Shown: positions 1 to 6,126, numbered from the stretch's first letter. The stretch: 7,205 nucleotides of DNA from Chitinivibrionales bacterium (GCA_014729595.1 WJJU01000821.1:1-7205); one strand, 5' to 3'. The notes: generated from the letters alone by a model not told the origin. Numbers and translations are program-made.

Positions 1-166
1 CCCAATCGACCATCCGATGTGCCCGAATGATATCCGCCATCCCCCCGCCCCCGCTTCCCCGCCAATAGCCAAACGCGGCAAATCCCCATACCGGGATCCA
101 CAAAATGGGTCTCGAAATGAAAATGACGTCAAAGATTTTTCGGAACCAAGCCATAAAATCGATCAT
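1..166 (-). CDS. UbiA-like prenyltransferase, N-terminal fragment
   Basis: This is a partial gene running off the left edge; 55 codons are visible with no stop. Translation from the ATG at 166-164 gives MIDFMAWFRKIFDVIFISRP, then ILWIPVWGFAAFGYWRG. That is an amphipathic start, an Arg-Pro, and a Trp-rich first membrane helix ending in Tyr-Trp-Arg, which resembles the N-terminus of UbiA-superfamily prenyltransferases. The catalytic Asp motifs would lie outside the window, so the assignment rests on the N-terminus and on the complete UbiA gene directly upstream. The ATG overlaps the TGA of that gene (ATGA), which suggests translational coupling. An in-frame ATG at 154-152 is an alternative start, but neither has a clear Shine-Dalgarno. 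A Gly-rich stretch (GSGGGG) follows the first helix. It could instead be another small membrane protein of the same operon. Confidence 0.6.
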   Translation of the reverse strand, partial: MIDFMAWFRKIFDVIFISRPILWIPVWGFAAFGYWRGSGGGGMADIIRAHRMVDW

Positions 167-1140
167 TGCGCTTTGAACGTCGGGTACTCGATGCCGAATC
201 TTCGACGATAGTAGCACCTGCTTCCAAAAAATGTAAGAAAAATCAAGACGGCATAAAGCGGTACGTAGAATGCAACGAATGCGGACAATAGGAAAACAGG
301 CCATTTAAACGCCCAAAAAGCGCTTTTTCGTGTTGTCGTAATTAACAGATAGCCGAAAAAAAGAAGGCTTACGGCCGAGGGAATCACCATGATCCATCGG
401 TTGCGCGGCAGAAGAAATGAAAAAGCCAAGGCACAGGAACACAAAATCGATGCAACAATCGCCGTCGTTCTTTCGCCGTATGCAACGCAAAAGGTCCTTT
501 TCCCCGTAGCTTTATCCCCATCGGCGTCCGCAATGGTGGTGGTGGTATAGATCGCGGCATTAGCGAATCCGGCGGACAATGAAGCTACAATACCGGCACC
601 GAGAGTTTCAAGATCGGGAAATAGTCCCACCTCGACGGCATGCCATCCCACCAAATAGGTCGCGGTACCGTGCCCCAAAAAATTAGCCAGTACACCGCCC
701 CATGCCCGATCTTTCATGGATGCGGGGGGCAAATTATACAGCGCTCCCAACAGCAGACTCACGGCAAACAGCAAAGTCATAAAGCCGTCGAGAAATACGA
801 CACCGACTCCCAAACCTAAAAAAGCACACAGCGCGGCTAGAAACCAGGCATTCCTTATCGACACAATACCATGGGGCAACAGAAAAAGCTTGCGATTAAT
901 ACGATCGCTTTCCACATCAACGATCTGGTTAACAACATAGATTGAAGCTACAATCAGGGAGAACCCCGCCAGCGAAATCCATAGTTCCACGTTATCCGCG
1001 CCTCTATACCGGAGCAATCCCCCCGGTCTCGCCTTCGAACTGCTCGTTATCCACCCTAATAGTACAATGGTCCACACCGGTGCAAGCAGGGATATCCGCA
1101 ATAGGAACAATCCGTCAAGGATTTTCTCTGTTATTTTCAT
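163..1140 (-). CDS. UbiA-family prenyltransferase
   Basis: This is an integral membrane enzyme expected to transfer a polyprenyl group from a diphosphate donor to an aromatic, quinone-precursor or other acceptor; the acceptor cannot be told from sequence. The protein has 325 residues, usual for the family. It carries both Mg-binding Asp motifs: N71-QIV-D75-VES-D79 and D205-ADG-D209-KATGKRT. It also has the Leu-Tyr-x-x-Pro-Pro motif (LYNLPP, 134-139) before a conserved Lys/Arg loop, and several hydrophobic helices. I chose the ATG at 1140 because a GAGG-like site lies about 9 bases upstream and it sits just before the first helix. A TTG 16 codons further up (1188) gives a longer, less likely start. 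The gene lies 136 bases after the PHP gene and overlaps the next UbiA-like gene by four bases. Quinone, prenylated lipid or tetrapyrrole-like acceptors are all possible. Confidence 0.85.
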   Translation of the reverse strand: MKITEKILDGLFLLRISLLAPVWTIVLLGWITSSSKARPGGLLRYRGADNVELWISLAGFSLIVASIYVVNQIVDVESDRINRKLFLLPHGIVSIRNAWFLAALCAFLGLGVGVVFLDGFMTLLFAVSLLLGALYNLPPASMKDRAWGGVLANFLGHGTATYLVGWHAVEVGLFPDLETLGAGIVASLSAGFANAAIYTTTTIADADGDKATGKRTFCVAYGERTTAIVASILCSCALAFSFLLPRNRWIMVIPSAVSLLFFGYLLITTTRKSAFWAFKWPVFLLSAFVAFYVPLYAVLIFLTFFGSRCYYRRRFGIEYPTFKAQ

Positions 1141-1245
1141 CAATGGAGCACCTCGCCCAGACAAAACCCCCGCAATTTCAATATACAACCTGCTTGCACG
1201 GCATCCGCCATCAGCACAAAAGAAAATTCCGCGACTTTCTATAAG

Positions 1246-1273
1246 TTTATAATGAATGCATCATAAAATGAAA
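1246..1273 (-). promoter_or_regulatory. Candidate promoter for the UbiA pair
   Basis: On the minus strand the gap between the PHP and UbiA genes contains TATAAA (plus 1251-1246), a 5/6 match to the -10 consensus. A weak TTTCAT lies 16 bases upstream of it (plus 1273-1268). The gap is AT-rich compared with its surroundings. This would let the two UbiA genes be transcribed apart from the PHP gene. The -35 is poor, so the call is tentative. Confidence 0.3.
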
Positions 1274-1276
1274 GCA

Positions 1277-2335
1277 TCAAAAAGGGTAGGTTCCTACGGG
1301 GAACGGGTTGGAGTATATCCAGGCATTTCTTCCTCGATATATTTCGATTCGATAGACCCCTTTTTCTTTAACGACAAAGGAAATGCTTCGTCCTTCGGCA
1401 TTGTCGACAATCCGGCCGTTACGAAGCAGTCGCGCTTCCGACGGCAGTGGTACATTTATTTTGAACCGCGCCGGCAACGCGGGGATCCGGTCGGCTTTGC
1501 CGGGAAGAATCAGTATCCCTTCGGCATCGTATAAAACGATTTCAGTACCGGAGGCGTCACCGCGCCGAAAATGGCTAATGAATCCCCTCCCGTCACGAAG
1601 CGCTTCCACTACTACACGTCGGGCGACATCGGCACTGGCGGAACGCCACTCGTTTGGCACATAAAGATGTGTTCGAACACCTTTGAGTTCAACTTTGGTC
1701 GGAAATATCCGTAGCGCCAACGGTCCCACGCCGAACCGGAACGTATGCGCGTCGACCCCTCCGATACCGCCGACAAATCGAGTCCGATTAAGGTTGTCCC
1801 AGCGCTCCAGAAGCGCGGGTCTTGCACGCTTGAGAAATCGACGAGGATACAGCAATAGTATATAACTTCTCCATCGCTTTAGACTTTCCACCCATTCGGA
1901 CATCTGATTCCATACTTCGATACCGTCGTAGCCCGTCACATCCCACGCCGTCCACGGGTAAGGAGGAAAATGGGCAAAGTAGTGACGCCGCTCCTCCGGA
2001 TGAGCCAGGAAACCAATTCCGCCCGCCTTTTTAATGCCATTGATGTAGTCTTGCGGGTCTTGTTGGCCGGGATAGACGGTTGTGGTGCCGATAGCCAAAT
2101 AATGATTCCAACGTCTGTGATCATTGTGCTCGTAGCCGACAACAACTAACGTATCGCCATGGAAACCCTCATAGCCCTTTTCTTTCGCCGCGAGCGTCAT
2201 GTGATCGGTAACGACAATGTAGTCCAGCCCTACTTGCGTAGATACCTTTATGAGATCGGCGATATCGACTCCGCCGTCGGAAAAGGTGGTATGAAGGTGG
2301 ACGGCGCCATGTATTTCCTGAAACGGTAACGACAT
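1277..2335 (-). CDS. PHP-domain metallohydrolase (CehA/McbA-like)
   Basis: The protein has 352 residues with a PHP (polymerase and histidinol phosphatase) metal-dependent phosphoesterase/hydrolase domain in the first ~200. Visible metal ligands are H13-L-H15 and D20 (HLHTTFSDG), D44-H45 (VVTDH), E69 (GYEHND), H78, H112 (FLAHPEE) and D195-A-H197 near the end of the domain. All the usual PHP motifs are therefore intact. The last ~95 residues look like a beta-rich domain ending in WIYSNPFPVG. This resembles the C-terminal part of CehA/McbA-type PHP proteins, many of which are annotated only as PHP domain-containing. There is no clear signal peptide. The ATG at 2335 has GAGG upstream, with rather long spacing. 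The gene is divergent from rpsT and is first of a minus-strand run leading into the UbiA genes. The substrate is unknown; a phosphodiester or ester is the family expectation. Confidence 0.85.
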   Translation of the reverse strand: MSLPFQEIHGAVHLHTTFSDGGVDIADLIKVSTQVGLDYIVVTDHMTLAAKEKGYEGFHGDTLVVVGYEHNDHRRWNHYLAIGTTTVYPGQQDPQDYINGIKKAGGIGFLAHPEERRHYFAHFPPYPWTAWDVTGYDGIEVWNQMSEWVESLKRWRSYILLLYPRRFLKRARPALLERWDNLNRTRFVGGIGGVDAHTFRFGVGPLALRIFPTKVELKGVRTHLYVPNEWRSASADVARRVVVEALRDGRGFISHFRRGDASGTEIVLYDAEGILILPGKADRIPALPARFKINVPLPSEARLLRNGRIVDNAEGRSISFVVKEKGVYRIEIYRGRNAWIYSNPFPVGTYPF

Positions 2336-2413
2336 AGAATGGAAAATACCTCATGCACCAACCTTGATAAACATCATTGTCGTTGTCTTTTTTTATTGCC
2401 GCCGGCGTCATTA

Positions 2414-2441
2414 TTGACACAAATGCGCATTATGGTTTATT
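2414..2441 (+). promoter_or_regulatory. rpsT promoter (sigma-70 type)
   Basis: A perfect TTGACA at 2414-2419 is followed after 16 bases by TTTATT (2436-2441), a 4/6 match to the -10 consensus. Transcription would start near 2448 and give a leader of about 50 bases before rpsT. No convincing opposing promoter for the divergent PHP gene was found in this 161-base gap. Confidence 0.6.
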
Positions 2442-2496
2442 TTTCTCGGATTCTATTCATATCTGTTGGAGTATTAGCCGGAAGAAGGAGAATTCG

Positions 2497-2754
2497 ATGC
2501 CGCATCACAAATCGTGCAAGAAACGCATGGTAACCAACCAAAAAGCCAATATCAAAAACCGTATGGTACGGTCTCAGCTTCGCACCGCCGTCAAAAACGT
2601 CCTTACGGCCTCCGATCGAGAGAGTGCCGGCTCACTACTTACCAAAGCTTATTCGGTAATCGACAAAGCCGCTAAAAAAGGGATTATTCACAAATCGAAC
2701 GCCGCGAACAAAAAATCACGGATTGCGAGAGCAATCCAGAAGATGGCAAGCTGA
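2497..2754 (+). CDS. rpsT: Ribosomal protein bS20
   Basis: The 85-residue, Lys/Arg/Ala-rich protein reads MPHHKSCKKRMVTNQKANIK and so on. It has the alternating basic helices and the C-terminal HKSNAANKKSRIARAIQKM block typical of bS20, a 16S rRNA-binding protein that stabilises the 5' domain of the small subunit. The length is normal for the family. The ATG at 2497 is fixed by AAGGAG at 2485-2490, six bases upstream; a longer reading frame back to 2377 lacks this site and reads through the promoter. The gene is monocistronic in appearance, since no intrinsic terminator is obvious before the next operon. Confidence 0.95.
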   Translation: MPHHKSCKKRMVTNQKANIKNRMVRSQLRTAVKNVLTASDRESAGSLLTKAYSVIDKAAKKGIIHKSNAANKKSRIARAIQKMAS

Positions 2755-2823
2755 GTATCGTCGTTCATTAGTAGTATTTGCGGCGGACATAGGCCCGTGG
2801 CGACGGAGGGTATTTCGACGGTG

Positions 2824-2849
2824 GCGAGGTGGATTTATGGTTACCTCGC
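2824..2849 (+). other. Stem-loop downstream of rpsT
   Basis: GCGAGGT (2824-2830) pairs perfectly with ACCTCGC (2843-2849) around a 12-base loop. It lies 70 bases after the rpsT stop, in a spacer with no supported gene. No T-run follows, so it is not a standard intrinsic terminator. It could protect an mRNA end or belong to a leader RNA. Confidence 0.4.
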
Positions 2850-2866
2850 ATCATAAGGGTTATACC

Positions 2867-2890
2867 TCGGTCAACAAGGGCTGTTGCCGA
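2867..2890 (+). other. Second stem-loop in the rpsT-mglA spacer
   Basis: TCGG (2867-2870) and CAAC (2872-2875) pair with GTTG (2883-2886) and CCGA (2887-2890), giving eight base pairs with a single bulged T at 2871 and a 7-base loop. Together with the hairpin at 2824-2849 it makes this 288-base spacer more structured than a plain gap. I see no gene in 2755-3042. Confidence 0.35.
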
Positions 2891-2929
2891 TTACTTTGGT
2901 TCATATACCCACATTCTCGCCCGCGTGCC

Positions 2930-2959
2930 TTGCATAGTTTCAGCCATTCGAATTATATT
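2930..2959 (+). promoter_or_regulatory. Candidate promoter of the mglA-Roadblock operon
   Basis: TTGCAT at 2930-2935 and TATATT at 2954-2959 are separated by 18 bases in an AT-rich patch just before the operon. A second -10-like box, TATAGT at 2974-2979, lacks a good -35. Starting from the first pair, the leader would be roughly 75 bases. Confidence 0.45.
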
Positions 2960-3042
2960 CATCGTAATGCTAGTATAGTATTATCGATCTCGCCCTCCTA
3001 GGGCCACGCTAGCCGGCGTTCATCCAAACCAAAGGATCCCAA

Positions 3043-4443
3043 ATGGCGTCGATCAACTACGCTGCACGGGAAATCAGTGTAAAGATTGTCTATTACGGAC
3101 CGGGTCTGAGCGGTAAAACCACCAACCTTCAGGTAATCCACAAAAAGGTTCCCAAGGAGTACCGAAGTGACATGGTTTCATTGGCCACCGAAACGGACCG
3201 TACGCTTTTCTTTGATTTTTTGCCGCTAAACCTTGGTAAAATTCGTGGATTTGCGACGAAGTTCCAGCTCTACACAGTCCCCGGCCAGGTGTACTACAAC
3301 GCCACCCGCAAATTAGTGCTTAGAGGCGTCGATGGGATTGTTTTCGTCGCGGACTCATCCGCGGCCAAACTCGATGAGAACATCGAAAGTTTCCAGAACC
3401 TCGAGGAGAACCTTTCGGAATACGGTTACGAACTGCGCAAAATCCCGACCATAATTCAATGGAATAAGCGTGATCTCCCCGACGCTATGGGGCCGCAGGA
3501 ACTGGAACAGTCCGTTAACAAATATCATCTGCCCACCACCGAAGCCGTCGCATTCAAGGGGAAAGGCGTTTTCGAATCGCTCAAGCTCATAGGTAAAGTG
3601 GTGATCGATGAACTCAACCGCAAATATTCACGTCCTACGCGCCGACAACCGGCTATAACGCCACATACCAAACCCCCTCAGCAACCGACGCCGCCGCCCG
3701 AAACTTCAAGGAACCAGCCTCCGGAGCATGGCCGGCCACCACAGCCTTTCCAACCACCACGGCAGCCGCCGTCGCGTTCGGCTAATCCATTTGTCGATGA
3801 GCTGAGTCCCCCGCCGCCGCCGCCGGAAACACCGCATCGGCAGAACCGGCCACCGTCTTCTTCCGGTTTCCCGGCGGACTACAATACTATTGATCTGGGG
3901 CAACAGCAGGGTTCCAACGAACCGTCTCAAAACAAATCAGACCTAGATATGGAAATTGAGCGCTACCAGAGAGAAATCCAACAGCAGCCGCAATCTCCCT
4001 ACGGCGCTCCTCCGACGCATCCCGAAGCGGGGAACGGTCGTCCACCAATCGCGGAATCCGGGCCGCCGCAATTCGGCCAGTCGCAGCCCTACTACGATCA
4101 GGGGCGTCAAAATACGCAAAACGATGAGATCTCATTTGAAGTCAATGGTTTCCCCCCACCGGGAAATCAGCCTCCGCAAGGACAAGGTCGAAACCAATAC
4201 GGCCAACAGCAGCAACAAGGCTATCCCCCTCAGCAAAATTACCGGGGAGCCGACGGGGCGTACAGCACTCCGCCACCCAATCAGGCCGGCGGTAATCCCG
4301 GCTGGAATGGTGGAGCAAACGACAGCGATCGAATGTACTTCACTTCCGTCGATACGGACCGAACAAAAAAAGGCAAAAAGCCGGTCAATCCAAAGAACAA
4401 GCCCAAAGGCGGATTCTTGGGGAGGCTGTTCAACAAGGGCTGA
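3043..4443 (+). CDS. mglA: MglA-like small GTPase with long disordered tail
   Basis: This is a Ras-like GTPase of the MglA family, the polarity/motility switch of Myxococcus and Thermus. Residues 1-196 are the G domain: P-loop GPGLSGKTT (19-27); switch I TDRTLFFDF with R53 at the position of the intrinsic Arg finger; switch II TVPGQ (78-82) with Q82 at the catalytic Gln; NKRD (141-144) for guanine. Numbering matches canonical MglA, so nucleotide binding and hydrolysis should be intact. Residues 197-466 are unusual: a Pro/Gln/Asn/Gly-rich, probably disordered tail with islands such as NPFVDEL, SDLDMEIERY (299-308), DEISFEVNGF (361-370) and MYFTSVDTDR (431-440). It ends in a basic stretch (440-455) and the amphipathic GGFLGRLFNKG. 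Classical MglA lacks this tail (about 195 residues). The start is set by AAAGGA at 3031-3036. The gene is first of an operon with two Roadblock genes. Confidence 0.9.
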   Translation: MASINYAAREISVKIVYYGPGLSGKTTNLQVIHKKVPKEYRSDMVSLATETDRTLFFDFLPLNLGKIRGFATKFQLYTVPGQVYYNATRKLVLRGVDGIVFVADSSAAKLDENIESFQNLEENLSEYGYELRKIPTIIQWNKRDLPDAMGPQELEQSVNKYHLPTTEAVAFKGKGVFESLKLIGKVVIDELNRKYSRPTRRQPAITPHTKPPQQPTPPPETSRNQPPEHGRPPQPFQPPRQPPSRSANPFVDELSPPPPPPETPHRQNRPPSSSGFPADYNTIDLGQQQGSNEPSQNKSDLDMEIERYQREIQQQPQSPYGAPPTHPEAGNGRPPIAESGPPQFGQSQPYYDQGRQNTQNDEISFEVNGFPPPGNQPPQGQGRNQYGQQQQQGYPPQQNYRGADGAYSTPPPNQAGGNPGWNGGANDSDRMYFTSVDTDRTKKGKKPVNPKNKPKGGFLGRLFNKG

Positions 4444-4446
4444 TGA

Positions 4447-4914
4447 ATGTATGACCTCATTCTCGATCGGGAGGATTCCACCCGGTTCGCCAGAAGCCTC
4501 TCCGAACTTCTCGAAGAGGAAGGGGTATTGTCCGCCCTGCTTATTAACCGATCGGGAAGGCTTCTATCGACGGTCGGAGAAGTAAGGGATGTCGACCCGA
4601 CAATGCTTGGAGCGTTGGTAGCAGGAAGTTTCTCGTCAATCATGACCATATTGGCGATGATCGGAGACGGTGCATCATCTGCCGGCAAACGAAGGCGTAT
4701 GCAAATATCGCTCCCGAGCGGCGATCGCAATATCCATATCTCACTTGTCGATGCAAATACTTTTCTTGTAGTGATATTTGACAATCGCACGCGAGTAGTT
4801 ATGGTTAAGAGTAAGATACGAGGGCAACACGGCCGCCTGCTGCGACTACTTGAAAATTTTTACAAAAAGGTAAAATCGAGCCCCGACATCAACCTGGACG
4901 TCGCCGCTACATAG
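4447..4914 (+). CDS. Roadblock/LC7 protein A (MglB family)
   Basis: A 155-residue Roadblock/LC7-fold protein, the class that contains MglB, the GAP/effector of MglA. The pattern is visible: an N-terminal helix (LSELLEEEGV), strand ALLINRSGRLLS, then LGALVAGSFSSIMTILAMIG, the strand SLVDANTFLVVIFDNRT (LVVIFDNRT at 107-115, as I recall it from MglB), and a C-terminal helix. It ends in SSPDINLDV plus three residues. It starts three bases after the mglA stop (TGA TGA ATG) with AAGGG inside the end of mglA, so translation is probably coupled. Compared with paralogue B, the centre lacks the GENxF block and has an acidic/Gly patch (GDGASSAGKRRR) instead. Expected to be cytoplasmic and to bind the GTPase as a dimer, with itself or with paralogue B. 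Confidence 0.85.
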   Translation: MYDLILDREDSTRFARSLSELLEEEGVLSALLINRSGRLLSTVGEVRDVDPTMLGALVAGSFSSIMTILAMIGDGASSAGKRRRMQISLPSGDRNIHISLVDANTFLVVIFDNRTRVVMVKSKIRGQHGRLLRLLENFYKKVKSSPDINLDVAAT

Positions 4915-4955
4915 TCGGTTGACAAAATTAATCTCCAACAGGGTTCACCAAGAGG

Positions 4956-5432
4956 ATGGAACAGGATCTTATTCTTAGGGACGAAGATGTCCACAAACTG
5001 AACGTCGTACTAACGCGCCTGATTGACAAGGGACGCATTGACTGCAGTATGGTCATCAACAAATCGGGCCGTCTGATGACCAGCCAGAGCGAGAGCAGCG
5101 AATTTGACAAAACATCACTTGCCGCTCTTGTCGCCGGCAGCTTCGCTTCCACCATAAGCATCGCGAACCTCGTCGGGGAGAACGCATTTCAAGCCATGGT
5201 TCATCAAGGACGCAAAAAAAGCACGTACGTCGCACAAATCGACGAAAGTACAATACTTACTCATATTTACACAAGCCGCACCACCTTTGACCGAGTTAAG
5301 ACCGTCACCAAGGAATTCATACCGGAATTACAGTCTCTTTTGTCGCTACTATACGCCAAAATGAACAGCGACCCCAACGTCAATTTAGACGTCGGCCACG
5401 GCAAAAGAGCCGTACCTGATCACCAACATTAA
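4956..5432 (+). CDS. Roadblock/LC7 protein B (MglB family)
   Basis: The second Roadblock/LC7 protein has 158 residues, close to the length of MglB (about 159). It aligns with paralogue A along its length: start MEQDLILRDED versus MYDLILDRED, strand SMVINKSGRLMT, helix SLAALVAGSFASTISIANLVG. It keeps a GENAF block (74-78) followed by MVHQG (81-85), features I associate with MglB, but the later strand reads ILTHIYTSRTTFD, not VVIFDNRT. Near the C-terminus it has SDPNVNLDV, the same motif as in A, then a His/Lys-rich end. The ATG at 4956 is unusual: AGAGG abuts it with no spacing, and the next purine-rich site (AGGG, 4940-4943) is 12 bases away. The alignment with A still supports this start. 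It follows paralogue A by 41 bases on the same strand. Confidence 0.85.
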   Translation: MEQDLILRDEDVHKLNVVLTRLIDKGRIDCSMVINKSGRLMTSQSESSEFDKTSLAALVAGSFASTISIANLVGENAFQAMVHQGRKKSTYVAQIDESTILTHIYTSRTTFDRVKTVTKEFIPELQSLLSLLYAKMNSDPNVNLDVGHGKRAVPDHQH

Positions 5433-5443
5433 GCCCCCCCTAT

Positions 5444-5504
5444 GCTTGCCGATTCAGCGCGGTTCGGTGCCTCCTTAGCCCTTTTCAGGCCCCTCGGCAC
5501 AAGC
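5444..5504. other. Imperfect hairpin between convergent genes
   Basis: GCTTG-CCGA (5444-5452) pairs with TCGG-CA-CAAGC (5494-5504), nine base pairs with a two-base bulge, enclosing a 41-base loop that has a small GCCT/AGGC stem of its own. It lies between the end of the Roadblock operon and the convergent zinc-ribbon gene, where a shared terminator would be expected, but neither strand has a T-run after the stem. The rest of 5433-5585 shows nothing further. Confidence 0.3.
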
Positions 5505-5585
5505 TTCCGGAAAGTCATCATACCGCAAAATCTAAAAGAATCGCGAACACCGCGTCACTAATGATACCCTTCGCAAAAACAGGCC

Positions 5586-5873
5586 CTACAGAACCGCTCT
5601 CAAGATCCCCGCTATAAACAGTATAAGCAGTATACCGCCTACAACGGCCACCTTCGAAATCCGAGGGTGAGCACGGTCTGAAGAAAACTCTTTTTGAAGT
5701 ACCTCGTCGTATTCGGTATCGTCGGGAAGGTCGATCCCGTCGAGATAACGACCTTCGGACCATCCGGTACGATCATCCGAACCACAGTGCGGGCACGCCT
5801 TGGCGTCGGAACGGATATCGACTCCGCAATACGGACAGGGTACCGTTTCAATACGTTTTTTCTTTTTTTGCAT
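5586..5873 (-). CDS. Tail-anchored zinc-ribbon protein
   Basis: A small 95-residue protein. After a Lys-rich start (MQKKKKR) it has a four-Cys zinc ribbon, CPYC (13-16) and CPHC (27-30), followed by GSDDRTGWSE, an acidic linker LPDDTEYDEVLQKEF, and one hydrophobic helix at about 74-95 (VAVVGGILLILFIAGILRAV) ending at the stop. This layout (ribbon, TGWSE, acidic LPDD...YDE segment, C-terminal anchor) recurs in an uncharacterised family of short bacterial zinc-ribbon membrane proteins; the function is unknown. The ribbon should face the cytoplasm. The ATG at 5873 has GGAGGG nine bases upstream (plus 5883-5888), a strong site. The gene is convergent with the mglA operon; upstream of it lies the structured non-coding region. 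Confidence 0.8.
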   Translation of the reverse strand: MQKKKKRIETVPCPYCGVDIRSDAKACPHCGSDDRTGWSEGRYLDGIDLPDDTEYDEVLQKEFSSDRAHPRISKVAVVGGILLILFIAGILRAVL

Positions 5874-5942
5874 ATTTTCTTACCCTCCGGCAACTTGGGA
5901 GCCAAAGCGGCGAATACCCATTTTCGCCCCCCATTTGATCTA

Positions 5943-5948
5943 TATTAT
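5943..5948 (+). promoter_or_regulatory. -10 box upstream of the first structured element
   Basis: TATTAT (overlapping TATATT at 5941-5946) places a transcription start at about 5953-5955, which is exactly where the long closing stem begins. No clear -35 hexamer is visible 16-18 bases upstream. The same AT-rich patch may also serve the divergent zinc-ribbon gene. Confidence 0.35.
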
Positions 5949-5952
5949 TCTT

Positions 5953-6123
5953 AGGGCCGCTTTCAGAATGAGCTACGTCGGGGACGGCCAAACGAGAAAG
6001 CCTGGAAGTGATCCCACAAAGCCGAAGACGAGACATATCCTCGGAGATATGTTGAGGAGGCGCAGCGAAACAGACAGGTCGTCGCCGCCGTCCTGAGTAG
6101 CAGCTCATCTTGAAAGCGGCTCT
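5953..6123 (+). ncRNA. Putative structured ncRNA with 22-bp closing stem
   Basis: Bases 5953-5974 pair with 6102-6123 as a 22-position helix with one A-C mismatch (5967/6109) and two G-U pairs (5955/6121 and 5966/6110); the core TGAAAGCGGC/GCCGCTTTCA is perfect. After a small internal loop, GGACGGC (5982-5988) pairs with GCCGTCC (6087-6093). A larger internal loop and a short GCCTG/CAGGT helix (6000-6004/6075-6079) follow, and an eight-pair apical hairpin lies at 6032-6039/6046-6053. The size (171 bases) and layout of closing stem, open centre and apical stem resemble 6S RNA, but I recognise no conserved primary motif. G-U pairs at differing positions favour a plus-strand RNA over a DNA inverted repeat. 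The alternative is a MITE-like element, since CTTA occurs directly outside both arms (5950-5953 and 6122-6125). No supported protein gene occupies it. Confidence 0.5.
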
Positions 6124-6126
6124 TAA

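Noticed and set aside
17..211. Plus-strand open frame of 64 codons
   Set aside because: It lies antisense to the two UbiA genes, is Pro/Ser/Arg-rich and has no ribosome site.
1141..1188. TTG-initiated 16-residue extension of the UbiA protein
   Set aside because: The extension is not typical of the family, and the ATG at 1140 has a better ribosome site and position before the first helix.
3956..4585. 209-codon plus-strand open frame overlapping the GTPase tail
   Set aside because: It is an out-of-frame reading of the repetitive Pro/Gln codons that crosses into the Roadblock gene, with no recognisable domain.
4919..4924. Perfect TTGACA in the gap between the two Roadblock genes
   Set aside because: No -10-like hexamer lies 15-19 bases downstream (the sequence there is GGGTTCACC), so it is probably chance.
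5856..5869. T-rich run resembling a terminator tail on the plus strand
   Set aside because: It is the complement of the Lys codons at the start of the zinc-ribbon gene, and no stem precedes it.
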